From positions 205,898 to 269,897 of the forward strand of contig NZ_BMQY01000003.1 in NCBI RefSeq assembly GCF_014648355.1: a stretch of DNA of 64,000 nucleotides, written 5' to 3'. Shown here one piece after another: positions 1 through 7,766 of this stretch. Numbering within the stretch: the stretch's first letter is position 1; each line of letters starts with the position of its first letter. This stretch comes from Couchioplanes azureus. GTDB lineage: Bacteria; Actinomycetota; Actinomycetes; Mycobacteriales; Micromonosporaceae. The notes below the pieces were generated by a model. It was given only the letters and a program-made list of their open reading frames with translations. It was not told the DNA's origin and searched no databases. A program made the translations under genes and the position numbers.

Positions 1-884
1 AGCCGGTACGACGGGTCGAACGGGTCGCGCAGGGTGCCCCGGCGCGCCCGGTCCATCAGGGCGGCCCAGGCGGCCCGGACGTCGCGGCCGTGCATCGCGC
101 ACGCGCTGCGGCGCTCGCACCAGGCGACGAACTCGTCGAAGGCGTCCTGGGCCGCCCGGGTCTCGGCGTCGAGGAAGGAGCCCGTGTCGCCGCTGTGGTC
201 CATGACGCTGTCCAGGACCAGGGCCCGGACACGCCGCGGATAGCGCTCGGCGTACTGCGCGCCGAGCAGGGTGCCGTACGAGACTCCGTAGTAGCTGATC
301 GTCTCCTCGCCGAGGGCGGCCCGGACGGCGTCCATGTCGTCCACCACGCTCAGCGTGTCGGCGTGCCCGAAGACGGGACCGCTGCGGCGGGCGCAGTCGG
401 CGGCGAGCCGGCGGTTGTAGGCGGCCAGCTCGGCGTAGCGGCGGGCGCTGTCCACCTGGACGGACGGCCCGGCGGCGAGCAGGGCCGCGGAGCACTTGAC
501 CGGGTTGCTGCGGGCGACGCCGCGCGGGTCGAAGCCCACGATGTCGAAGCGGCGGCGGATCTGGTCGCTGAAGAACCAGGGGCTGTCCAGGGCGAAGTCC
601 ACGCCGGACCCGCCGGGGCCGCCGGGGTTGACCACCAGCGTCCCGATCCGGTGCCGCGGATCGGTGGCCGGGCGGCGGGCCAGGGCGACGGTCAGCGACG
701 GGCTGTAGGGTACGGCGCGGTCGACCGGCACCCGCAGGCTCGCGCACTGCGCGGTCTTGTCCTCGATGCACGGCTTCCAGGTCAGCGTCCGGTCGCGGGC
801 GGCCTGTGCGGGGCCTGCCGCGCCCGTCACCGCGGTGAGGACAGCCAGGAACGCGGCCAGGACCGGCCGGGTGGTTGATCGCAC
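1..884 (-). CDS. Secreted alpha/beta-hydrolase, TAP-like (tripeptidyl aminopeptidase) family, 3' end outside window
   Basis: The visible 294 codons begin with an N-terminal signal peptide (basic start, hydrophobic run, cleavage near AQA) followed by an alpha/beta-hydrolase fold. The oxyanion-region motif NPGGPGGSG and the nucleophile elbow GVSYG (in YYGVSYGTLLG) are those of the actinobacterial TAP-like secreted peptidases, which remove N-terminal peptides from exported substrates. The catalytic Asp and His would lie in the missing C-terminal part. I chose the GTG at 884 because a GGAGAG ribosome-binding sequence lies just upstream and the signal peptide starts there. It reads in the same direction as the M14 carboxypeptidase upstream but is separated from it by a hairpin, so it probably has its own promoter. 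Peptidase specificity is inferred from the family; esterase activity is possible. Confidence 0.85.
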   Translation of the reverse strand, partial: MRSTTRPVLAAFLAVLTAVTGAAGPAQAARDRTLTWKPCIEDKTAQCASLRVPVDRAVPYSPSLTVALARRPATDPRHRIGTLVVNPGGPGGSGVDFALDSPWFFSDQIRRRFDIVGFDPRGVARSNPVKCSAALLAAGPSVQVDSARRYAELAAYNRRLAADCARRSGPVFGHADTLSVVDDMDAVRAALGEETISYYGVSYGTLLGAQYAERYPRRVRALVLDSVMDHSGDTGSFLDAETRAAQDAFDEFVAWCERRSACAMHGRDVRAAWAALMDRARRGTLRDPFDPSYR

Positions 885-913
885 CGCGATGTCTCTCCGC
901 CCTGCACGGCCCC

Positions 914-951
914 GCGCCGCGCGCCTCCTGTCTAGACGAAGCGCGCGGCGC
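914..951 (-). terminator. Hairpin terminator downstream of the M14 carboxypeptidase
   Basis: Arms GCGCCGCGCGC (914-924) and GCGCGCGGCGC (941-951) are perfectly complementary over 11 bp around a 16-nt loop. It lies 20 bp beyond the stop of the M14 gene and before the next gene in that direction. There is no clear U-tract, as is usual in high-GC actinobacteria. Confidence 0.65.
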
Positions 952-970
952 GATCTACCGATTGCGGACT

Positions 971-3900
971 TTAGCCCCGGAAGGAGGGAACCTTCAGGTG
1001 CTTCATCGCGCGCCGGACCAGCTCGTCGCGGTCCGGGCGCGCCAGCGTCTCCAGGCCGAAGCCGACGTAGACGCTGTCGGTGGTGGTCACCGCCGCCCCG
1101 GAGTCGAAGGCGAGCCGGCTGCGCGACCAGTCCGTGCTGTTGGTGCCCGAGCCGGGCGGCGGTCCGGCCACCGTCCAGCCGCCGAGGTCGCTCTCGAACG
1201 AGGTGCGCTCGGCCACCGTGCCACCGGTCTCGACCCGGACGTCGTCGAGGAAGACGCCGAGGCCCTGGGTGCCCCAGTCCGACATGTAGCTGATGGAGAG
1301 CTCGACCTTCTTGCCCGCGTACGCGGACAGGTCGGCGTCGAACTCCTTCCATCCGCCGCTGGAGCCGGTGGCCGCGTTCCAGGTGCCGGTGGTGCCGGTC
1401 GGCGTGCACTCCGCGCCCTGGTAGTGGGCGACGAACGGGTGCAGGTCCGCGATGCCGGACTTGCAGCTCTCGCCGGTGCCGGTGGTGGTGAGCCCGCCCG
1501 CGTCGGGCAGCGTCGTCCAGGCGTCGGTGCCCACCTCGTGCGCCTCGACGAACATGAAGTCCCAGCCGGACTCGACGTCGAAGGAGGTCCGGAACTTCAG
1601 GCGCGCGGCCTGTGCGCCGGTGAGGTCGACGGTCTTGGTGAGCCGCTTGTACGAGCTGTCCGACTGCCCGCTCCAGACGTACCAGTCACCGTCGTACGGC
1701 TCGTACGGCGCGGCGCCGGGCAGCTTCCAGTCGAGCGGCGCGGCCGAGGACGCGAACTGCGGGAACTTCGCCGGGTCCAGGAAGCTGGACGTGGCCAGGA
1801 ACGCGGCGGTGTGGCCGGCGCCCGGCGTGGCGGAGTAGCCGTCGAACGCGCCGGCGTTGCCGACGACCGGCAGCGGGTTGCCGTCGGCGCCCGCACCGCC
1901 CTCGTCGACGTACGAGTACGCGCCCAGCCAGTACTGCTGGAAGTCGTTGAAGAGCTGCAGACACGCCGGGTTCGCCGGGTCGGTGCACTCCCCCGGGCCC
2001 CCGGGCAGGTAGCGGTACGCGCCGTCGGCGCCCTGGGCCAGGCCCGCGTTCTTGCCGGCGAGCAGCAGCTTGCCGCCCTCGTTGAGGTAGTCCCGGACGG
2101 CCAGCTCGGTCTCCAGCGCCCACCGGGCCACGGTGCCGGCCGGCTGGCCGGATGCGCGCGGGATGACGTCGTCGCCGGTCTCCCAGACGACGGCCCGGTA
2201 GTGCGACAGCACGCCGAGCGGGTGCGGCGCGGCCCGGTCCCGGGCGTCCAGGTCGTAGACGTCGGCGCGGTATCCGGCCTTCTTCAGCGAGGCGACGTGC
2301 TCGTCGGCGTACCGGGCGCCGGTGGCGCCGTCGGGGTTGGCGGGCGAGATGCCGGTGACGTCCTCGGCGGCCAGCACCAGCACGTCACCGCCGATCTTGT
2401 CGGCGACGGTGTACGTGAAGTCGGCCGAGGTGACCGTGGCGCGGCCCTTGCGGGCGGTGAACCACACCTTGACCTTGTCGCCGGGCCGGGCTCGTGGCAC
2501 GGTGCCGCGCCGCTCGGCGAAGTAGCGGTCCAGGGTGTCGCCGTAGCGCTCGCCGCCCCGGAACTCGGCGGTGCGGGCGGTCCGGGCCCGGCCACCGTTG
2601 ATCGAGTAGTGCAGGGTGACGGCGCGCAGCCCGCGCCGGGCGGTCACGGCGACCTGCTGTGCCGAGCCGTACGAGATGCCGAACGCGTCCACGGCGAGGT
2701 CGGGCGTGCTGCGGCCGACCACCGAGACCGGGTTGGCCGGGTCCTTGGCGGACTGGGCGACGGAGAGCGCGAACGGCAGGTTCTTGACGAACTCGTCCTG
2801 GATCAGCTTCTCGTCGTCCGGGAAGTTGAAGCCGCTCTCGCAGTCCTCGGGCTTCCACTGGTCGTCCGGGTACAGCCCGGAGATCGTCTCGCAGGTGCTC
2901 ATCTCCGGCGTGAAGCCGATCGCGCCGGTGCGCGCCTGGGCGTGGTAGTCGGTGTCGCCGTTGGTGGTGTAGAGCTCGGCGGAGATGTCGGGGTCGTAGC
3001 CGGGCACCGCCGGGTGGGCGTCGTCGCCGGCCATGGCCACCGCGATCGTGTCGTCCGGGCTGGGGGTGTTCACCTGCCACCCGATGCCGTAGAGCAGCAG
3101 CTCGGCGGCGGAGTGATAGTTGATCAGGAACTCGAAGCCGACCCGCTTGAAGAGCCCGTCCAGGGCCTTGGTCTCCGGCTCGGAGCCGGGCGCGGGACCG
3201 CGGAAGGTCTCGCTGGCCGGGTCCGGCGAGGAGCCCTCGTTGTCGTAGCCCCACTTCTCCGGGAAGTTGCGGTTGAGGTCGACGCCGTCGCCGGCCGTGA
3301 TCTGGCCGTCGCCGTTGTTGTCGCGCAGGTTCTTGCGCCACAGCCGGTGGCCCTCGGTGAACGTGAAGTCGTAGCCGTCCGGGTTGGCGACCGGCACGAA
3401 CCACAGCTCGGTGGTGTTCAGCAGCGTGGTGACGGTGGCGTCGGTGCCGTACGAGTCGAGGACGTGGTGCAGCAGCCGGCGGTTCATCTCCGGGGTGATC
3501 CACTCACGGGCGTGCTGCCCGCCCATGTAGAGCACCGCCGGACGGCGCCCGTCGCGCAGGACGCGCGCGTCGCGGGTCACCTTGACGGCCTGGATGGGTA
3601 CGCCCCGCAGTGACTTGCCGATGGTCACGAGCTTGGCGAGCCGCGGGTGGCGGGCGGCCGTGGTGGACAGTTCGTCGCGGATGCCGCCCGGTGCGGCGTA
3701 CGGCCGGAAGACCGTGGGCGCGCTCGCCTGGGCCCGCATCCGGGCCGTGGTGCGCTTGGCGCTCAGCGGTACGCCGGCGGCGACGAGCCGCTCGGCCTGG
3801 CGCTCGCCGAGGATGGTCTCGACGGCGATCTTTCCGTTCGCCGCGGCGGTCACCGCGCTCTCGTCGTGGTCTATGCCGACGGCACGCAGTTGTTCGAGCT

Positions 3901-4042
3901 GCGCGGCGTCGAGGGTGCCGACGTAGACCCTCAGGGGGTCGTCGGCGGGAGCCGCGGCGGCCGGCGCGATCCCGGGCAGGACCGCGGCGGCCGCGGTCAC
4001 GAGGGAGAGCGCGCAGGCGGTCGCCCAGCGGGCTGGTGTCAT
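971..4042 (-). CDS. Secreted M14 zinc carboxypeptidase with long C-terminal extension
   Basis: 1,023 residues. Residues 1-31 are a signal peptide ending in a run of alanines. A propeptide-like stretch (about 35-110) is followed by an M14 carboxypeptidase domain: zinc ligands H177 and E180 in HAREW, H310 in NYHSAAE, substrate-binding VDLNRNFP (N257, R258) and a likely catalytic Glu at 380 (GFTPEMS). The remaining 600 residues include a region resembling the C-terminal part of immune-inhibitor-A-type metalloproteases (DWYVWSGQ, then a jelly-roll-like segment with GWDFMFVEAH), so it may bind carbohydrate or protein. The enzyme should remove C-terminal residues from extracellular peptides. The ATG at 4042 is preferred over an upstream in-frame start because GGAGG sits 8 nt before it and the signal peptide begins there. 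Confidence 0.9.
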   Translation of the reverse strand: MTPARWATACALSLVTAAAAVLPGIAPAAAAPADDPLRVYVGTLDAAQLEQLRAVGIDHDESAVTAAANGKIAVETILGERQAERLVAAGVPLSAKRTTARMRAQASAPTVFRPYAAPGGIRDELSTTAARHPRLAKLVTIGKSLRGVPIQAVKVTRDARVLRDGRRPAVLYMGGQHAREWITPEMNRRLLHHVLDSYGTDATVTTLLNTTELWFVPVANPDGYDFTFTEGHRLWRKNLRDNNGDGQITAGDGVDLNRNFPEKWGYDNEGSSPDPASETFRGPAPGSEPETKALDGLFKRVGFEFLINYHSAAELLLYGIGWQVNTPSPDDTIAVAMAGDDAHPAVPGYDPDISAELYTTNGDTDYHAQARTGAIGFTPEMSTCETISGLYPDDQWKPEDCESGFNFPDDEKLIQDEFVKNLPFALSVAQSAKDPANPVSVVGRSTPDLAVDAFGISYGSAQQVAVTARRGLRAVTLHYSINGGRARTARTAEFRGGERYGDTLDRYFAERRGTVPRARPGDKVKVWFTARKGRATVTSADFTYTVADKIGGDVLVLAAEDVTGISPANPDGATGARYADEHVASLKKAGYRADVYDLDARDRAAPHPLGVLSHYRAVVWETGDDVIPRASGQPAGTVARWALETELAVRDYLNEGGKLLLAGKNAGLAQGADGAYRYLPGGPGECTDPANPACLQLFNDFQQYWLGAYSYVDEGGAGADGNPLPVVGNAGAFDGYSATPGAGHTAAFLATSSFLDPAKFPQFASSAAPLDWKLPGAAPYEPYDGDWYVWSGQSDSSYKRLTKTVDLTGAQAARLKFRTSFDVESGWDFMFVEAHEVGTDAWTTLPDAGGLTTTGTGESCKSGIADLHPFVAHYQGAECTPTGTTGTWNAATGSSGGWKEFDADLSAYAGKKVELSISYMSDWGTQGLGVFLDDVRVETGGTVAERTSFESDLGGWTVAGPPPGSGTNSTDWSRSRLAFDSGAAVTTTDSVYVGFGLETLARPDRDELVRRAMKHLKVPSFRG

Positions 4043-4164
4043 GGTGGAGGCCTCCATGGATGGGAAGGTCGTGAGTGGACCTTCTCCGCAGGCCAGGGGC
4101 AAGTCAAGCATCCGAACCGGTCGATTTTCAGTTTTCTCCCAGGTGGTACGGGCACGGTAGGGGG

Positions 4165-5286
4165 ATGACTTCCGCCACACGCTGGGGATTCGCGGTCGCG
4201 ACGGCCAGTGTCGTCATGCTTACAGCCTGTTCAGGAAACGACGACAAATCACCCGCCGCTCCGGTCGTACCGGCCCCCTCCACCTCGGCGGCGGCGCCCG
4301 CGGTCGCGCCGTCCGCCACCGCCGGCGAGCCCGACCTGGGCCGGCCGGAGACGGTCGCCACCGGCCTCGACATCCCCTGGGGACTCGCGTTCCTGCCGGA
4401 CGGCGGCGCGCTGGTGGCCGAGCGCGACAGCGCCCGGGTGCTGCGGATCCCGGCCGGCGGGGGCGCGCCCCGCGAGGTCTACCGGGTGCCCGGCGTCTCC
4501 GCCTCCGGCGAGGGCGGCCTGCTCGGTCTCGCGGTGGCGAAGGACCACGAGAAGACCCGCCACGTGTACGCGTACTTCACCGCGGCCGCCGACAACCGCA
4601 TCGTCCGGTTCACGCTCGGCGGCACCGCCGCCCCGAAGGTGATCTTCGACGGCATCGACAAGGCGGGGATCCACAACGGCGGCAGGATCGCCTTCGGCCC
4701 GGACGGCATGCTCTACGTGGGCACGGGCGACGCGGGGAACCCGTCGGCGTCGCAGAACCCGGAGGACCCGAACGGCAAGATCCTGCGGCTCACCCCGGAG
4801 GGCGAGCCCGCGCCGGGCAACCCGCGGGCGGGTTCACCGGTCTGGAGCCTGGGGCACCGCAACGTGCAGGGCCTCGCCTGGACCGCCGACAAGACGATGT
4901 ACGCGGCCGAGTTCGGCCAGAACCGCTTCGACGAGCTCAACGAGATCGAGCCGGGGCGCAACTACGGATGGCCGGAGGTCGAGGGCAAGGGAGACGACCG
5001 CAGGTACGTGAACCCGCTGGTCACGTGGTCGACCGAGGAGGCGTCGCCGTCGGGCGTGGCGATCGCGGGCAGCACCGCGTACGTGGCGGGCCTGCGCGGG
5101 GAGCGGCTGTGGGCCGTACCGCTCGGCGGCGGCACGGCGAAGGCCGAGCTGACGGGGCGCTACGGGCGGCTGCGCACCGTGGAGGTCGCGCCGGACGGCG
5201 CACTGTGGCTCACCACGTCCAACACCGACGGGCGCGGAGACGTCCGCGACGGCGACGACCGGATCCTGAGGTTCCCCGCCCGATGA
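4165..5286 (+). CDS. PQQ-dependent sugar dehydrogenase-like lipoprotein (GSDH family)
   Basis: 373 residues. A lipoprotein signal peptide ends in the lipobox LTAC (Cys22), followed by a low-complexity Ala/Pro/Ser linker (about 25-55). The rest is a six-bladed beta-propeller of the soluble glucose/sorbosone dehydrogenase family, with diagnostic strings HNGGRIAFGPDGMLYVGTGD, RNVQGLAW and ELNEIEPGRNYGWPEVEG. Family members oxidise sugars or aldoses with pyrroloquinoline quinone, but many actinobacterial members have untested substrates. The start chosen gives an intact signal peptide and follows a purine-rich GGTAGGGGG stretch. It is divergent from the M14 gene, whose start lies 122 bp away, so the two probably share a regulatory region. 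No PQQ biosynthesis genes are in the window. Confidence 0.85.
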   Translation: MTSATRWGFAVATASVVMLTACSGNDDKSPAAPVVPAPSTSAAAPAVAPSATAGEPDLGRPETVATGLDIPWGLAFLPDGGALVAERDSARVLRIPAGGGAPREVYRVPGVSASGEGGLLGLAVAKDHEKTRHVYAYFTAAADNRIVRFTLGGTAAPKVIFDGIDKAGIHNGGRIAFGPDGMLYVGTGDAGNPSASQNPEDPNGKILRLTPEGEPAPGNPRAGSPVWSLGHRNVQGLAWTADKTMYAAEFGQNRFDELNEIEPGRNYGWPEVEGKGDDRRYVNPLVTWSTEEASPSGVAIAGSTAYVAGLRGERLWAVPLGGGTAKAELTGRYGRLRTVEVAPDGALWLTTSNTDGRGDVRDGDDRILRFPAR

Positions 5287-5306
5287 CGGGCCGCCGGGCG
5301 GGGAAC
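5271..5306. terminator. Hairpin overlapping the stop of the sugar dehydrogenase gene
   Basis: GTTCCCCGCCC (5271-5281) pairs perfectly with GGGCGGGGAAC (5296-5306), an 11-bp stem with a 14-nt loop. It includes the TGA of the upstream gene and precedes the convergent small gene at 5314, so it can terminate from both sides. Confidence 0.6.
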
Positions 5307-5313
5307 TCGGACG

Positions 5314-5571
5314 TCAGGCGACGCGGTTGTTGGGGGGAAGCAACGGCAACTGGCTGATCGCCATTGCGTACTGGGCGATCAGCTTCCCGTTCGGCACGAC
5401 GCCGACACTGCGGAGCTGATCGATGATGGCCTGGGCAACCGCATCCTCGTCCTGGCCGCGATGCGTCTGCCTGACCTTGTTGACGACGTAGTCAACACGA
5501 AGCTGCACCTGCCAGCCGACGGGTCGTTGTGACGCGCCGCTGGCGAGGCTTACGGAGGCGACGGGTTCCAT
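5314..5571 (-). CDS. Hypothetical protein, 85 aa
   Basis: An 85-residue protein with no motif I recognise. It is predicted soluble: a short N-terminal segment, a beta-rich middle (GWQVQLRVDYVVNKVRQ) and an amphipathic helix (DEDAVAQAIIDQL). The start at 5571 follows AGGGG; a longer frame would begin at 5628. The gene and the 130 bp before it are visibly less GC-rich than the neighbours, and codon use is less biased, which may mean recent acquisition or weak selection. It is convergent with the sugar dehydrogenase and points away from the symporter pair. Function unknown. Confidence 0.5.
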   Translation of the reverse strand: MEPVASVSLASGASQRPVGWQVQLRVDYVVNKVRQTHRGQDEDAVAQAIIDQLRSVGVVPNGKLIAQYAMAISQLPLLPPNNRVA

Positions 5572-5685
5572 GCCCCTGAGTATCGGAAGGTCGGCGCGGC
5601 AACTGGAAGGTATGGGGGTGCGGTGCAACCTACCTGCACCCGAGTGGCACCGACTTCTCCATCAACACGTTCTCACGGTTGCCAC

Positions 5686-5985
5686 TCAGTTACGGTCCGT
5701 GTTCTGGCGCGGGGGCGCGGATGCGGGACGCCACCACTGCCAGAGCAGGAAGAGCACGCCCAGGGCCAGCATCGCCAGGCCCATCCAGAGGTTGATCCGC
5801 ACCCCCGCCGCCTTGTCCACCTCGGCGCCCGAGTCGAAGATGCCGAGCAGGGCCACGATGACGCCGTACACCACGAACAGGCCGCCGATGACCCGGCGGA
5901 CGTCGAACAGCCGGGCGGCCGCCGACCTCGTCTGAAGTTCCTCGCCCCGCGCGAGCTGTTCGTCGGGGGGATGGCTGTCGCTCAT
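5686..5985 (-). CDS. Small two-TM membrane protein next to the symporter
   Basis: 99 residues with two predicted transmembrane helices (about 32-50, VIGGLFVVYGVIVALLGIF, and about 64-84, ending LFLLWQWW), and charged N- and C-termini. It starts 13 bp after the stop of the sodium:solute symporter gene on the same strand, so the two are almost certainly co-transcribed. I infer an accessory or stabilising role for the transporter. No enzymatic motif is visible. Confidence 0.75.
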   Translation of the reverse strand: MSDSHPPDEQLARGEELQTRSAAARLFDVRRVIGGLFVVYGVIVALLGIFDSGAEVDKAAGVRINLWMGLAMLALGVLFLLWQWWRPASAPPRQNTDRN

Positions 5986-5998
5986 GAGGACCCTTCCT

Positions 5999-7675
5999 TC
6001 ACCAGACGGGGATGTAGAGCACGAAGGCGAGCACCACGGCGATGCCGCCGAGCAGGGCCGGGTTGCGCCACCAGACGCGGTCGGCGGCGAGCACCGTCTC
6101 GCCGGAGGTGGCGCTGCCGCCCAGGCCGTAGACCAGTCCGCGCAGGTCGCTCTCCGGCTTGGGCGCGGTGACGAGGGTCACCGCGACGGCGACCGCCACG
6201 GCGGTGACGAAGGCCAGGCCCGCGCCCCAGAAGCTCTCCTCCAGGTCGGAGTTGAACGCGACCACGTCGCCCAGGTGCAGCAGGTAGAGCGTCAGGGACG
6301 CCAGCGTGCCCAGCAGCAGTGACCAGAAGCCGGCCCAGGCCGACATCCGCTTCCAGAACATGCCGACGATGAAGGTCGCGAACAGCGGCGCGTTGATCAG
6401 CGAGAACAACGCCTGGATGTAGTTCATGATGTTGTCGTAGCCGGCGGCGATGAAGGCCGTACCGATGCTGATGACGATGCCCGCGACGGTCGCGATCCGG
6501 CCGACCCGCAGGTAGTAGTCGTCCGAACGGTCCTTGCGGACGTACGACTGCCACAGGTCGTAGGTGAACACCGTGTTGAAGCCGCTGACGTTGGCCGCCA
6601 TGCCCGCCATGAACGAGGCCACCAGGCCGGTCACCGCGACCCCGAGCACCCCGTTGGGCAGCAGGTCGCGCATCAGCAGCGGGATCGAGTTGTTGTACGT
6701 CAGGTCGCCCGTCTTCGCGCCCAGCCCCTGGACCGTGACGATCGCGATCAGGCCGGGGATCACCGTGACGATCGGGATGAACAGCTTGGGAAAGGCACCG
6801 ATGATCGGCGTACGCCGGGCCGCGCTCATGTCCCGGGCCGACAGCGCGCGCTGGACCTCGGCGAAGTTCGTCGTCCAGTAGCCGAAGGACAGCACGAAGC
6901 CGAGGCCGAAGACGATGCCGATCCAGTTGGCGCCGAGCGGGTTGCCCGACCCGGCGGTGCCCTGCCAGGTGTGCAGGGCGGCGTCGCCGAGCCTGCTCTC
7001 CCGGACGGCGGCGAACAGAGCGTCGATGCCGCCCACCTTGACCAGCCCGACGATGGTGATCGGCAGCAGGCCGGCGAGGATCACGAAGAACTGCAGCACC
7101 TCGTTGTAGATGGCGGAGGAGAGACCGCCGATGGTGATGTACGTCAGCACGATCGCGGCGCCGACGACGATCGACGCCCACAGCGGCCAGCCGAGCAGCG
7201 CGTCGAGGATCAGCGCGAGGGCGTAGAGGTTGACGCCGGCGATGAGCACCTGGGCCACGGCGAAGATCACCGCGTTGAGCAGGTGGGTGGGGCGGTTGAA
7301 GCGCAGCCGCAGGAACTCCGGGACGCTGCGGACCTTGGAGCCGTAGTAGAAGGGCATCATCACGATGCCGAGGAAGGCCATCGCCGGCACGGCGCCGATC
7401 CAGTAGTAGTGCAGGGTCATCAGGCCGTACTGGGCGCCGTTGGCGGCCATGCCGATGATCTCCAGCGCGCCCAGGTTGGCCGAGACGAACGCGAGGCCGG
7501 TGACCCAGGCGGGCATGGCGCGGCCGGAGAGGAAGAAGTCGGCGCTGGTGCTGATCGCCCGGCGGGCCGCGAAGCCGACGCCCAGGACGGTCGCGAAGTA
7601 GATGACGAGGATGAGGTAGTCGAAAACGTCGAGATCGAGCCGGAGCCCGGGCCCCTCCGCCGCGAACACGCCCAT
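5999..7675 (-). CDS. Sodium:solute symporter family (SSS) transporter
   Basis: 558 residues with about 13-14 hydrophobic helices spread over the whole length. The N-terminus (DYLILVIYFATVLGVGF, then STSADFFLSGR) and the internal ANLGALEIIGMAANG stretch are typical of the SSS family, especially sugar-type (SglT-like) members. It should import a sugar or other small solute with Na+. The ATG at 7675 is preferred over a GTG two codons upstream because GGAGG lies 5 nt before it. It forms a two-gene unit with the small membrane protein at 5985 and is divergent from the S15 peptidase gene. Substrate cannot be decided from sequence. Confidence 0.9.
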   Translation of the reverse strand: MGVFAAEGPGLRLDLDVFDYLILVIYFATVLGVGFAARRAISTSADFFLSGRAMPAWVTGLAFVSANLGALEIIGMAANGAQYGLMTLHYYWIGAVPAMAFLGIVMMPFYYGSKVRSVPEFLRLRFNRPTHLLNAVIFAVAQVLIAGVNLYALALILDALLGWPLWASIVVGAAIVLTYITIGGLSSAIYNEVLQFFVILAGLLPITIVGLVKVGGIDALFAAVRESRLGDAALHTWQGTAGSGNPLGANWIGIVFGLGFVLSFGYWTTNFAEVQRALSARDMSAARRTPIIGAFPKLFIPIVTVIPGLIAIVTVQGLGAKTGDLTYNNSIPLLMRDLLPNGVLGVAVTGLVASFMAGMAANVSGFNTVFTYDLWQSYVRKDRSDDYYLRVGRIATVAGIVISIGTAFIAAGYDNIMNYIQALFSLINAPLFATFIVGMFWKRMSAWAGFWSLLLGTLASLTLYLLHLGDVVAFNSDLEESFWGAGLAFVTAVAVAVAVTLVTAPKPESDLRGLVYGLGGSATSGETVLAADRVWWRNPALLGGIAVVLAFVLYIPVW

Positions 7676-7710
7676 GCGCACCTCCCGTGCAGTCGGACGC
7701 GACGTACCCG

Positions 7711-7731
7711 AGGTGAATGTCTTTCACACCT
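7711..7731. promoter_or_regulatory. Imperfect inverted repeat in the symporter/S15 divergent region
   Basis: AGGTG (7711-7715) and CACCT (7727-7731) are 5-bp complementary ends of a 21-bp AT-richer element between two divergent genes. It shares TCACACC with the stronger palindrome before fgd (12410-12424), so a common regulator is possible but unproven. Confidence 0.3.
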
Positions 7732-7766
7732 GAGCGGCCTTCACTCCGGCGGCCGAATGCGATCGA

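Noticed and set aside
875..3613. A 912-codon open frame on the + strand opposite the M14 carboxypeptidase
   Set aside because: Low-complexity Arg/Gly/Val composition and no start signal; the opposite strand encodes a complete enzyme. It is a GC-rich shadow.
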